Notes: generated by a model not told the origin, from the sequence alone. Positions 52,346 to 61,862 are shown, counted from the first letter of the stretch. The stretch is 64,000 bases of DNA from Limnospira fusiformis SAG 85.79 (GCF_012516315.1 NZ_CP051185.1:6143363-6207362); one strand, 5' to 3'. Translations and numbers: made by a program.

Positions 52346-53875
52346 ATGTTAGCGAGAGTTTGGAGTGCGTCCGTAGTTGGTATTGATGCGGTAAAAGTCG
52401 GAGTTGAGGTAGATCTTTCGGGAGGACTCCCCAAAATCATTGTTTTAGGTTTACCTGATACAGCGGTTCAGGAGTCGCGGGAAAGGGTGAAAGCCACCCT
52501 CAAAAATGCTGGTTATAGTTTCCCCATGGGAAATATAGTAATTAACCTAACTCCCGCCGATTTGCGGAAGGAAGGGCCTTGTTTTGACCTCCCGATAAGT
52601 ATTGGTATTTTAGCAGCTTCCGAACAGATAAAAGCCGATTTATTGGGAGATTTTCTGTTTTTAGGGGAAGTATCCTTAGATGGAAGTTTGCGTCCGGTAG
52701 CGGGGGTATTACCTATCGCAGCCGAAGCGCAAAATATGGGAATTACTGGCTTAGTAGTTCCCGAAGACAACGCTAGGGAGGCGGCGGTAGTTCAGGGGGT
52801 TTCGGTGTATGGTTTTAAGTCGATTTTCGAGGTAGTAGATTTTCTGAATAATCCCGACAATCATCAGCCCATCAGGTTAGATAGTTCGCGGATTTTAGCT
52901 ACCCCAAAATCCACTAATTTAGACCTAAAAGATGTTAAAGGACAATCCCACGCCCGCCGCGCCTTGGAAATTGCTGCCACCGGGGGTCATAACCTCATTT
53001 TTGTAGGTCCGCCAGGTAGTGGTAAAACCATGTTAGCGAGACGTTTACCAGGTATTTTACCGCCGTTAAACTTTGAAGAAGCCCTAGAAGTTACCCGCAT
53101 TCATTCGGTAGCGGGACTGTTAAAAAATCGGGGAACTTTAGTGAGCGATCGCCCCTTTCGTAGCCCCCACCATTCCGCCTCTGGACCCTCTTTGGTAGGT
53201 GGTGGAAGTTATCCCAAACCGGGGGAGATTTCTTTAGCCCATCGCGGCATTTTGTTCCTCGATGAATTAACCGAATTTCGCCGGAATGTTTTGGAGTTTT
53301 TAAGACAACCCCTAGAGGATGGATTTGTCACCGTCACCCGCACCCGTTTATCAGTCGTTTTCCCCTCCCAATTCACGTTAATTGCGAGTACAAATCCCTG
53401 TCCTTGTGGATATTATGGCGACCCCATACAAGCCTGTACCTGTTCTCCTCGTCAACGGGAACAATATTGGGCAAAACTATCAGGTCCTCTGATGGATAGG
53501 ATTGATTTGCAAGTAGCAGTTAACCGACTCAAGCCGGAAGAAATTACCCGCCATTCCAACGCGGAATCATCAGAAACTGTACTAGAAAGAGTCCAAAAAG
53601 GACGGGAAAGGGCTTATCATCGATTCCAAGATGAACCCCATTTACAGTGTAATGCAGAGATGCAGAGTCGCCAAATTCAGCGGTGGTGTCAACTAGACCA
53701 GGGGAGTTGTCAACTTCTCGAAGCAGCTATCCGCCGTCTAGGACTGTCGGCGCGGGGAAGCGATCGCGTTTTGAAAGTAGCCAGGACGATCGCCGACCTA
53801 GCGGGAGAGGACAACATCAAACCTAACCATATTGGCGAGGCTATTCAATATCGCACATTAGATAGAATGCAGTAG
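52346..53875 (+). CDS. comM: YifB/ComM-type AAA+ ATPase (Mg-chelatase-like)
   Basis: The 509-residue protein has an N-terminal Lon-protease-like domain without the protease Ser/Lys pair being obvious. The AAA+ core has Walker A LIFVGPPGSGKTMLARRLPG (about 213-232) and Walker B GILFLDELTEF. A C-terminal helical domain follows. ComM is a hexameric helicase that promotes branch migration during natural transformation. It is 34 bp upstream of ftsH in the same direction. Confidence 0.93.
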   Translation: MLARVWSASVVGIDAVKVGVEVDLSGGLPKIIVLGLPDTAVQESRERVKATLKNAGYSFPMGNIVINLTPADLRKEGPCFDLPISIGILAASEQIKADLLGDFLFLGEVSLDGSLRPVAGVLPIAAEAQNMGITGLVVPEDNAREAAVVQGVSVYGFKSIFEVVDFLNNPDNHQPIRLDSSRILATPKSTNLDLKDVKGQSHARRALEIAATGGHNLIFVGPPGSGKTMLARRLPGILPPLNFEEALEVTRIHSVAGLLKNRGTLVSDRPFRSPHHSASGPSLVGGGSYPKPGEISLAHRGILFLDELTEFRRNVLEFLRQPLEDGFVTVTRTRLSVVFPSQFTLIASTNPCPCGYYGDPIQACTCSPRQREQYWAKLSGPLMDRIDLQVAVNRLKPEEITRHSNAESSETVLERVQKGRERAYHRFQDEPHLQCNAEMQSRQIQRWCQLDQGSCQLLEAAIRRLGLSARGSDRVLKVARTIADLAGEDNIKPNHIGEAIQYRTLDRMQ

Positions 53876-53909
53876 AATAGATAATAGATCTCCACTGTGG
53901 TATCAACCT

Positions 53910-55775
53910 ATGAGTATTAAGAAAAAACCGAAAATTCCTAAATCCAGAAAAATCGCTAATTTACTCTTAATTCTAGCCGGGTTGATTTTAATTGGCAATT
54001 GGTTAGTGCCGCAAATTACTCGACCCAGAATTCCCAAAGTTCCCTATAGTTTGTTTATCCAACAAATTGAAAGGGGGGAGGTTAAAGCGGTGTTGCTGGG
54101 AGATAATGAAATTCGCTATCAACTGCGATCGGAAGGAGACGAACCCCCCCGAATTTTAGCGACTACTCCAGTTTTTGACCCGGAACTTCCCAGACGTTTA
54201 CAAGCCCTAGGAATAGATTTTGGTGCGCCGCCACCTCCCCAAAATGCCTGGTTTAATGTCTTGTTAAATTGGGTGGTTCCGCCATTGATTTTAGTGGCGG
54301 CTTTTCAATTTTTTATGAAACGAGACCCCCAAGGTGCTTTATCAATTAGCAAAAGTAAAGCGAAGGTATATGTGGAGGGAGAGTCGGAAAAAATTACCTT
54401 TAATGATATTGCGGGAGTTGAGGAAGCAAAAGCTGAACTAGCGGAGGTGGTAGACTTCCTCAAAAATCCCCAAAGATTTATCGAAATTGGCGCGAGAATT
54501 CCCAAGGGTTTACTATTAGTAGGGCCGCCAGGGACAGGTAAAACTCTGATGGCGAAAGCAGTGGCTGGAGAGGCGGGAGTCCCGTTTTTTAGCATTTCGG
54601 CTTCGGAATTTGTGGAGTTATTTGTAGGGACTGGGGCGGCGCGAGTTAGGGATTTATTTGAACAGGCAAAAACGAAGGCACCTTGTATTATTTTTATTGA
54701 CGAATTAGATGCGATCGGCAAATCCAGAAGCGGCGGGGGTGGCGGTTTTCAAAGTGGTAGCAGTGATGAAAGAGAACAAACCCTTAACCAATTATTGACG
54801 GAAATGGATGGGTTTGCAGCGGGGGCGGAAACGGTGATTGTGTTAGCTGCTACTAACCGCCCAGAGGCTTTAGATGTGGCTTTATTACGTCCGGGAAGGT
54901 TTGACCGTCAAGTGTTGGTTGATCGTCCTGACTTGGCAGGTAGAAAAGCGATTTTAGATATCTACGCGAAACGGGTTAAATTAGCCTCTGATGTGGATAT
55001 GCAAGCGATCGCTACTCGTACTCCTGGTTTTGGGGGTGCAGACCTGGCGAATTTAGTTAATGAGGCGGCTTTGTTGGCGGCGAGAAGGCATCGGAAACTG
55101 GTCGGACAACAAGAGTTTTATGAAGCCATAGAAAGGGTGGTTGCTGGGCTGGAAAAACGCAGCCGGGTTTTGAGTGAGAAAGAAAAGAAAATTGTCGCTT
55201 ATCACGAAGTCGGACACGCTATAGTTGGGGCGTTAATGCCGGGGGGTGGAAAGGTGGCTAAAATTTCGATTGTTCCCCGTGGTTTAAGTGCTTTAGGCTA
55301 TACATTAAAAATGCCGACTGAGGATAGATTTTTAATGGATGAAACTGAATTTCGCGAACAAATTGCCACTTTATTAGGGGGGAGGGCTGCGGAAAAAATT
55401 GTTTTTGAACGGGTGACTAATGGGGCTTCTGATGACCTGCGCCGCGCTACTAATTTGGCGGAAAAAATGGTGACTACTTACGGTATGAGTCAAGTCCTAG
55501 GCCCTTTGGCTTATGAGGAAGGGGGAAAACCTAACTTTTTGGGAATGGGTGATGGTAATAGACGACGTTCTATTAGTGAAAAAACAGCGGAGGCTATTGA
55601 TGCAGAAGTTCGGGAAATTGTGGAAAATGCTTATCAACAAGCCTTGGATATTCTGGAATTTAACCGAGATTTATTAGATACGATATCCCTGAAAGTTTTG
55701 GAAACTGAGGTTATCGAAGGGGAGGAATTACAAGGGCTTTTAGATGTTGTGAAAAATCCCGCCATTGACAGTTAG
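53910..55775 (+). CDS. ftsH: FtsH-type ATP-dependent zinc metalloprotease
   Basis: The 621-residue membrane protease has two N-terminal helices (IANLLLILAGLILIGNWLVP and VLLNWVVPPLILVAAFQFF) around a periplasmic/lumenal domain. The AAA+ module has Walker A LLVGPPGTGKTLMAKAVAGE, Walker B CIIFIDELDAIGKS and SRH ATNRPEALDVALLRPGRFDR. The zinc site is YHEVGHAIVG with the third ligand in GASDDLRRATNL. Cyanobacteria have several FtsH paralogues; which one this is cannot be told. The pore motif FVELFVGTGAARVRDLF is intact. Confidence 0.95.
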   Translation: MSIKKKPKIPKSRKIANLLLILAGLILIGNWLVPQITRPRIPKVPYSLFIQQIERGEVKAVLLGDNEIRYQLRSEGDEPPRILATTPVFDPELPRRLQALGIDFGAPPPPQNAWFNVLLNWVVPPLILVAAFQFFMKRDPQGALSISKSKAKVYVEGESEKITFNDIAGVEEAKAELAEVVDFLKNPQRFIEIGARIPKGLLLVGPPGTGKTLMAKAVAGEAGVPFFSISASEFVELFVGTGAARVRDLFEQAKTKAPCIIFIDELDAIGKSRSGGGGGFQSGSSDEREQTLNQLLTEMDGFAAGAETVIVLAATNRPEALDVALLRPGRFDRQVLVDRPDLAGRKAILDIYAKRVKLASDVDMQAIATRTPGFGGADLANLVNEAALLAARRHRKLVGQQEFYEAIERVVAGLEKRSRVLSEKEKKIVAYHEVGHAIVGALMPGGGKVAKISIVPRGLSALGYTLKMPTEDRFLMDETEFREQIATLLGGRAAEKIVFERVTNGASDDLRRATNLAEKMVTTYGMSQVLGPLAYEEGGKPNFLGMGDGNRRRSISEKTAEAIDAEVREIVENAYQQALDILEFNRDLLDTISLKVLETEVIEGEELQGLLDVVKNPAIDS

Positions 55776-55784
55776 ACGGTCAGC

Positions 55785-57290
55785 CTAGTTAACCATTCTC
55801 AGGGGTGCATGAAAGCGATCGCCTACATAATTAAGTTGTTGCTGTAGTTTGGTGTTATCATCTTTATAGCGGGTTATGGGCGGCTGAAATTGCCAGGACT
55901 CTGATTCTTCGGCGAGGGCTTCTGCTAACTGCCAACGATGAAAAAATGTCCGCCCAGATAACCGCCCAATGGCACGAATTTGGTCGGAATTGAGATAGCT
56001 TGTATTCAGGTTTTTAATTTGGAAAGGGTCGATATATATTAGGTGAATTTGGGCGAGGGAAAGCAGTTGTTTTTCCTGTTCTTTATCTAGGGTCATGCGC
56101 GCCCTAACTTCATCTCGAAAATTGACCCCGCCGCTAATAGTGCGATCGCTGATATCTTGTAGGGGTTCGGTAGGTATTCCCACCTGTTCCAATTTGTTTA
56201 AAACTGTTTGGGATAGCTGATATTCCACACTTTGATAGACAGGTTGATTAAAGACATTTTGTAAAATAAATAGCATAACTAGACTAATAATGGCTGCTAT
56301 AATAGGGGTGGAAACCCAGCCGGAAGCAATACCCAATAAAACACGCCAGCGAATTTGGCGGGCGCTTTTAATACCCTTCAAAAGTCCAATGCCAATAACC
56401 CCCCCAACGACGGCTTGAGAACTAGAAACGGGAATGAGGGGAATAGTCGGTAAGCCGGCATTAGCTAACAGGCTTTCTAACCCGGTGGAAGAAAATATAT
56501 ATAATACTAAAGAATGGGCGACAACGACGACAAACGCGGCGACGGGAGAGAGAGGCATTAAGCTATTACCAACGGTCATCATTACCCGTTTTGAGTAAGT
56601 GTAAACACCAATAGCGATCGCAATTCCCCCCATTAAGAACAGTTGTTGAACTGAGGAAATACTCACGGACCCAATATTAAAGTTAGTGAAGGGTGAAGAA
56701 GACACAAACACCCCCATAACATTACCAATATTATTAGCGCCGAGGGCTAATGAACCGAAAGCGCCTGCTAAAATTAACCCAGCGCGGGTATAAAGATCTA
56801 ACCGCAGCAAATGCAGTCTCAGACGGTCGAGAATAGCTATGACCACCAAATAAAGCCCGGCGGCGAAAATAGCGCCCAAGATGGGGCAAGCAACCCAGGT
56901 TCCGAGAATTTTTATGAGGGTATCGGTATCTGTTATGGAACCACTAAATTGATTCCAGCCAATAATAGCACCGACAACGGCTTGGGTGGTGGAAACAGGT
57001 AAACCAATTTTGGTCATCCAGAAGACGGTTAAAGCAGCAGCAAAAGCAGCAGTAAAAGCACCAGCAATGGTATTAACAGCGCCTAATTCTCCGAGTCCAG
57101 CAGCGGCACCAGCCCCCCCCACTACTGCGCCGATAATTACGAATATACTACAGATAAAGGCTGCTGTACTAAACTTTACCATGCGACTACCAACGGCAGT
57201 CCCGAAGACATTGGCGGCATCATTTGCGCCCAAAGACCAGCCTAGAAATAAGCCACTGGATAGAAAAATTAAAATTGCGATCGCGTCCAT
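55785..57290 (-). CDS. PiT-family inorganic phosphate transporter
   Basis: Cation-coupled phosphate permease of 501 residues with the two inverted PiT signatures: GANDAANVFGTAVGSRMVKF near the N-terminus and LGANNIGNVMGVFVSSSPFT in the middle. A soluble C-terminal extension of ~150 residues (from about 350) is not part of the transporter core. It follows a DUF47/PhoU-like gene by 77 bp, the usual partner. Convergent with ftsH, 9 bp between stops. Confidence 0.92.
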   Translation of the reverse strand: MDAIAILIFLSSGLFLGWSLGANDAANVFGTAVGSRMVKFSTAAFICSIFVIIGAVVGGAGAAAGLGELGAVNTIAGAFTAAFAAALTVFWMTKIGLPVSTTQAVVGAIIGWNQFSGSITDTDTLIKILGTWVACPILGAIFAAGLYLVVIAILDRLRLHLLRLDLYTRAGLILAGAFGSLALGANNIGNVMGVFVSSSPFTNFNIGSVSISSVQQLFLMGGIAIAIGVYTYSKRVMMTVGNSLMPLSPVAAFVVVVAHSLVLYIFSSTGLESLLANAGLPTIPLIPVSSSQAVVGGVIGIGLLKGIKSARQIRWRVLLGIASGWVSTPIIAAIISLVMLFILQNVFNQPVYQSVEYQLSQTVLNKLEQVGIPTEPLQDISDRTISGGVNFRDEVRARMTLDKEQEKQLLSLAQIHLIYIDPFQIKNLNTSYLNSDQIRAIGRLSGRTFFHRWQLAEALAEESESWQFQPPITRYKDDNTKLQQQLNYVGDRFHAPLRMVN

Positions 57291-57367
57291 GTTTACCTGA
57301 TTTATGACTGGCTTACCAGAGAAAATTTAACTAAATTTTCCCGCAAATAGGAGATAATTAAGCAGTT

Positions 57368-58045
57368 TTAGAGGACTCGCTTAATCGCATAAATTGATAA
57401 CTCATCCCCAGCATCTTCAGCAGCATCAGCGAGACGGTCAATCAAATCAACTCCGTCGCGTAACTGCATTTTACGTTCCAAAGGCAGTTGAGAATTAAAG
57501 ATATTTGTTTTGAGTCTAATAGCAATGCGATCGCTTTCTGTTTCATAGACTCGGACGCGATAAAGATGATCGCGAACCGCATCAGGATGACGGAAAAAAG
57601 CCCGCGCCGCAATGACAACAGTTTCCACACTTTTAACCACCATTCCCGTCAATTCTTTAAAGTCTTGATCATAGTCTTCTGGAATATCTGGATGTTCAAT
57701 AATAATGCTTTGATAACTGTCGCCAAACAAATCAATTAAATAGTATAAATCCTCCAACAAACTTAAAACATCACCCCGGGAGTCAGGAATCAACATTTCC
57801 GTATATAGTTGGGATTCAATCGCCCGCCTAAGTTCATTGCATCGCCTCTTTAAATCCCGCAATTGCTGCATTTTATTCTCACAGCTTGCCGTCACATATT
57901 GAGAATCTAAATAAGCGGAAATTCCCATCTCAAAATATAGACATCCTTCAGATATCTTATCCAGAAACTCATCTATTTGACCTTCGATAAATTTAGTTTT
58001 ACCAAACAAAGGCGGAATGTCTTTTTTCATAATATTTCTACCCAT
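57368..58045 (-). CDS. DUF47 (PhoU-like) partner of PiT
   Basis: The 225-residue helical protein of the DUF47 family has FLDKISEGCLYFEMGISAYL, and the C-terminal RDGVDLIDRLADAAEDAGDE holds the metal-binding acidic motif. DUF47 proteins are thought to regulate the cognate PiT transporter. Two starts are possible (58045 and 58030); I use the longer. First gene of a two-gene operon. Confidence 0.9.
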   Translation of the reverse strand: MGRNIMKKDIPPLFGKTKFIEGQIDEFLDKISEGCLYFEMGISAYLDSQYVTASCENKMQQLRDLKRRCNELRRAIESQLYTEMLIPDSRGDVLSLLEDLYYLIDLFGDSYQSIIIEHPDIPEDYDQDFKELTGMVVKSVETVVIAARAFFRHPDAVRDHLYRVRVYETESDRIAIRLKTNIFNSQLPLERKMQLRDGVDLIDRLADAAEDAGDELSIYAIKRVL

Positions 58046-58249
58046 AAAACGCCAAGATTAACCGCCCCCAATAATCTCACTAGGGGCGGGCGATACCAAT
58101 TTCAACTTTCACCAGTAACAATCCCTGATTTTATCATTAATTGACCAGAGATAAAGAAACCCGGTTTTTGTGAGATTTTATTTATATTCACCAAGTTGAG
58201 TCGCTTGGGTGGAGTCACCAAACCTAACACCACTATCTGTGAGTTAATG

Positions 58250-58975
58250 TTGGGTTTCACCCAACCTACAAAATAGATTCGTGTTGGGTTTCGCCCAACC
58301 CAACAAATAAATTCGTGTTGGGTTTCACCCAACCTACCTTCTGGGTTTCACACAACCCAACAAATAAATTCGTGTTGGGTTTCACACAACCTACTTTCTG
58401 GGTTTCACCCAACCCAACAAATAAATTTGTGTTGGGTTTCACCCAACCTACCTTCTGGGTTTCACACAACCCAACAAATAAATTTGTGTTGGGTTTCACC
58501 CAACCTACCTTCTGGGTTTCACACAACCCAACAAATAAATTTGTGTTGGGTTTCACACAACCTACCTTCTGGGTTTCACACAACCCAACAAATAAATTCG
58601 TGTTGGGTTTCACCCAACCTACCTTCTGGGTTTCACACAACCCAACAAATAAATTTGTGTTGGGTTTCACCCAACCTACCTTCTGGGTTTCACACAACCC
58701 AACAAATAAATTTGTGTTGGGTTTCACACAACCTACCTTCTGGGTTTCACACAACCCAACAAATAAATTCGTGTTGGGTTTCACACAACCTACCTTCTGG
58801 GTTTCACACAACCTACAAAATGGATTTATGTTGGGTTTCACCCAACCTACCTTCTGGGTTTCACCCAACCCAACAAATAAATTCGTGTTGGGTTTCACAC
58901 AACCTACTTTCTGGGTTTCACACAACCTACAAAATGGATTTATGTTGGGTTTCACACAACCTACCCGGCTGGGAT
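58250..58975. repeat. 57-bp tandem repeat array 1 (about 12-13 units)
   Basis: Imperfect 57-bp units, each containing GTTGGGTTTCACCCAAC (a perfect 7-bp stem, 3-nt loop) and a spacer around ACAAATAAATT(C/T)GTG. Because 57 is divisible by 3 and the unit lacks stops, long frames are open on both strands, encoding 19-residue repeats; I regard them as non-coding. The array lies between the DUF47 gene and an Uma2 gene. Unlike CRISPR, the whole unit is conserved and there are no unique spacers. Confidence 0.9.
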
Positions 58976-59080
58976 TCAGAAAACGCAAGGCTTCTCCGAG
59001 AGTGACAGAAGATAAATACAATGTGAATACCGTTGGCAGCGATTTGTGTTAGACTCCTCAGACTCTCCTATTGACCCAGC

Positions 59081-59653
59081 TTACCAGAGGCGATCGCAGT
59101 TCAAGATCAACCCCGGCAAAACCCCCTCACCCGACAACTCTGGCGGCGAGTTAACCACCTCCACCGGTTGCTGAGGGCGATAAATGTGGACTATCCGAGA
59201 ACTGGGGTCAATCAACCATCCTAAACGAGTGCCATTCTCCACATATTCTTGCATTTTCTCCTGCAACTGAGTCAACGAATCGCTGGGAGAACGCAATTCC
59301 ACCACAAAATCGGGACACAGGGGCAAAAATCCCTGTTTCTCTTCAGCCGTCAACCCCTCCCAGCGTTCCAGGGGAATCCAAGCTGCATCGGGGGAACGGT
59401 TGGCTCCATTGGGGAGTTTGAACCCTGTTGAGGAGTCAAAGGCGATTCCCCCTTGCGTCTGACGATTCCACAATCCCAATTCTAAACAGAGTTCAAAATT
59501 ACGGTGTCCGGTTTCACCACCAGTAGGGGGCATAATAATCAGGGTTCCGTTAGCGTTGCGTTCAAATTGTAAGTCGCGGTTATCCTGACAAAGTTGGAAA
59601 AACTGCTCGTCGTCAAGATGGAGTGCGTCCGTATTTATAGTTAAGCTGTTCAT
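59081..59653 (-). CDS. Uma2 family (DUF820) putative endonuclease
   Basis: The 190-residue Uma2 protein has FERNANGTLIIMPPTGGETG (the conserved MPPTG turn), SPDAAWIPLERWEGLTAEEK, and the active-site region CPDFVVELRSPSDSLTQLQE with the D, E and downstream K of the fold, then GWLIDPSS. I chose MNSLTINTDALHL at 59653; 24 further codons upstream look non-coding. The 3' ~280 bp are repeated at 60101-60385. Confidence 0.85.
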   Translation of the reverse strand: MNSLTINTDALHLDDEQFFQLCQDNRDLQFERNANGTLIIMPPTGGETGHRNFELCLELGLWNRQTQGGIAFDSSTGFKLPNGANRSPDAAWIPLERWEGLTAEEKQGFLPLCPDFVVELRSPSDSLTQLQEKMQEYVENGTRLGWLIDPSSRIVHIYRPQQPVEVVNSPPELSGEGVLPGLILNCDRLW

Positions 59654-59726
59654 TAAGGGAAAAGTATATGTGAGGGTCAAGGTATACGTGGATAAACAAA
59701 GTTGATACCCGGGTGAATGATACACG

Positions 59727-60044
59727 CTATATTGTAGGCAAGATTGTTAATCTAATTATAAATAGTGGTCTTAAACACCACCTAAAACCATTGAATAACA
59801 CAGGAATAAAAGAATCAGCCAGCCCTGCCAATGTCCAAAAAAACCACATCCCATTAGCTATAACACTTTGAGAGATTAGGATTCCCAACGAGACACACAA
59901 ACCCATAATTAAGCCCCCCAATACTGTAAAAACAAGCCCAGCTAATACATATTGTCCCTCGGTAACATCTAACCAAAGAAGTATCGCCACCCCCAGCAAT
60001 AGCCCTATGACTGCTCCCCATAGCGAAGCAGCTTTAAGATCCAT
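59727..60044 (-). CDS. Small three-helix membrane protein
   Basis: The 105-residue hydrophobic protein has helices at about 8-26 (WGAVIGLLLGVAILLWLDV), 31-58 and 62-80. No family recognised. It is the only gene between an intact Uma2 gene and a broken Uma2 copy, so it may be cargo of a duplication. Confidence 0.55.
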   Translation of the reverse strand: MDLKAASLWGAVIGLLLGVAILLWLDVTEGQYVLAGLVFTVLGGLIMGLCVSLGILISQSVIANGMWFFWTLAGLADSFIPVLFNGFRWCLRPLFIIRLTILPTI

Positions 60045-60100
60045 TGTTTTACCGTTTATAAATTTTGATCTAGTTTCAGGTTCTAATATAGCATAAATTG

Positions 60101-60385
60101 CACTTCAATATCAACCTCGGCAAAACCCCTTCACCTGAAAACTTTGACGACGAGTTAACCACGTCCACCGGTTGCTGAGGGCGATCAATTTGGACTGTCG
60201 GAGAACTTCGGTCAATCAACCATCCTAAACGAGTGACATTCTCTACAGATTCTTGCATTTTCTCCTGTAACTGAGTCAACCAATCGCTGGGAGACCACAA
60301 TTCCACGACAAAATCGGGACACAGGGGCAAAAATCCCTGTTTCTCTTCAGCCGTCAACCCCTCCCAGCCTTCCTGGGGAATCCCA
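60101..60385 (-). pseudogene. 3' fragment of a Uma2 gene
   Basis: About 280 bp that align with 59097-59381 at a constant 1004-bp offset. The translated segment GWEGLTAEEKQGFLPLCPDF to LTQLQEKMQESVENVTRLGW matches the intact Uma2 C-terminal half. The 5' half is missing; its place is taken by tandem array 2. Frame is kept but there is no proper start. Confidence 0.8.
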
Positions 60386-60399
60386 GTTGAGTAGCTTGG

Positions 60400-61012
60400 A
60401 TTCATGTTGGGTTTCACTCAACCTAACAAATAAATTCGTGTTGGGTTTCACCCAACCTACCTTCTGGGTTTCACTCAACCTAACAAATAAATTCGTGTTG
60501 GGTTTCACCCAACCTACCTTCTGGGTTTCACTCAACCCAACAAATAAATTCGTGTTGGGTTTCACCCAACCTACCTTCTGGGTTTCACTCAACCTAACAA
60601 ATAAATTCGTGTTGGGTTTCACCCAACCTACCTTCTGGGTTTCACTCAACCTAACAAATAAATTCGTGTTGGGTTTCACCCAACCTACCTTCTGGGTTTC
60701 ACTCAACCCAACAAATAAATTCGTGTTGGGTTTCACCCAACCTACCTTCTGGGTTTCACTCAACCCAACAAATAAATTCGTGTTGGGTTTCACCCAACCT
60801 ACCTTCTGGGTTTCACTCAACCCAACAAATAAATTCGTGTTGGGTTTCACCCAACCTACCTTCTGGGTTTCACTCAACCTAACAAATAAATTCGTGTTGG
60901 GTTTCACCCAACCTACCTTCTGGGTTTCACTCAACCTAACAAATAAATTCGTGTTGGGTTTCACCCAACCTACCTTCTGGGTTTCACTCAACCTAACAAA
61001 TAAATTCTATCT
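60400..61012. repeat. 57-bp tandem repeat array 2 (about 10-11 units)
   Basis: Same 57-bp family and orientation as array 1 but more uniform; units differ mainly at CTAACAAATAAATT versus CCAACAAATAAATT. Each unit carries the GTTGGGTTTCACCCAAC hairpin. The array begins exactly where the Uma2 fragment loses homology, and ends before a 180-bp stretch with no feature I can name. Confidence 0.9.
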
Positions 61013-61198
61013 CTGATTAATCTTGGATGGGGAAGCGCGCCCCCGTATCATTTGGATGAATGTCGTAGAATAGAGAGCAAATCCATATTTGGGATCGCCT
61101 AACGACTAGTCCCACCAAAAGCTGCCTCTTGGTGGATATTATCGGTTTCCACATCGTCAACTGTGCGAGCATCTTATTCATCAAACTTCAAAGCTATT

Positions 61199-61483
61199 AT
61201 GAATCAAAAATTAGTCCAGTCTTTGGTGCAAATTATTCTGTCGCTCTCCGATGAAGATCGGCAATATCTGGAACGTGAAATCCAGAAATATTCTCTGGCT
61301 AAACAACTTGAAAATTTAGAAGATAAGCTAAAAATATTTGAAGCTAAATATCAGATGTCATCCCAGGAATTTTATCGACAATTCCAGGCTGGTAAACTTG
61401 CGGATTCAAGCGATTTTTTTGAGTGGAATACATATTATGAAATGCTGAATTTAAGCCAGGTTAAGATTTCTGATAAATCATGA
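61199..61483 (+). CDS. TumA-like antitoxin
   Basis: The 94-residue helical protein begins MNQKLVQSLVQIILSLSDED and continues RQYLEREIQKYSLAKQLENL, with a coiled-coil-like middle and an acidic end. It sits immediately upstream of a TumE-like gene with a 4-bp ATGA overlap, the arrangement of TumA/TumE-type pairs in cyanobacteria. The assignment depends mainly on the partner. Start ATG at 61199. Confidence 0.6.
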   Translation: MNQKLVQSLVQIILSLSDEDRQYLEREIQKYSLAKQLENLEDKLKIFEAKYQMSSQEFYRQFQAGKLADSSDFFEWNTYYEMLNLSQVKISDKS

Positions 61484-61862
61484 AATTAGACCAATATATT
61501 GCCGCTATTAACGAGAAGCTGGCTGGTAGCCCAATCATTAGTGCAATCGAGATTAGTGATGAGAGAATTTTAGGCGATCGCCGATACTTTCGGGCTCGTT
61601 TGACCCTGATTAACAGCGACTTCTTAGAAATTGCTGAATCATTCACCATTCAATATAACCAAATTTTTACCTTAGATTATCGTTTCAATGGATCGATTCA
61701 TCTAAACAACTGCTGAGAAAACGCTGGGATAGTGTTAAGCATTTTCCAGGTTTACCCAATTTTCCCCATCATGTTCATATCGGCTCAGAAATTAACGTCG
61801 AGCCAGGGCAATCTCGAAATATCTTAGAATTTATATATTTTATGGAATCTGAGTTAAGATAA
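61480..61862 (+). pseudogene. TumE-like (DUF6516) toxin with a frameshift
   Basis: The first frame gives MKLDQYIAAINEKLAGSPII through ESFTIQYNQIFTLDYRF and then leaves the family path and stops at 61716. In the next frame the sequence continues with QWIDSSKQLLRKRWDSVKHF, PGLPNFPHHVHIGSEINVEP and a stop at 61860-61862, which is the conserved TumE end (PNFPHHVH). The region is 383 bp; one added base near 61682-61688 gives exactly 128 codons. So a single-base deletion has broken the toxin, unless it is a sequencing error. Confidence 0.75.

Noticed and set aside
58266..59052. Long open frames on both strands across array 1 (19-residue repeats such as VGCVKPNTNLFVGLCETQK)
   Set aside because: They exist on both strands and in several frames because the 57-bp unit has no stops and its length is a multiple of three. 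No start context or conserved domain; treated as a non-coding repeat.
58250..61012. CRISPR array
   Set aside because: The complete 57-bp unit is conserved with no unique spacers, and there are no cas genes nearby.
60347..61016. Open frames across array 2, one of them joined to the Uma2 fragment
   Set aside because: Same repeat artefact; only the part at 60101-60385 has real protein similarity.
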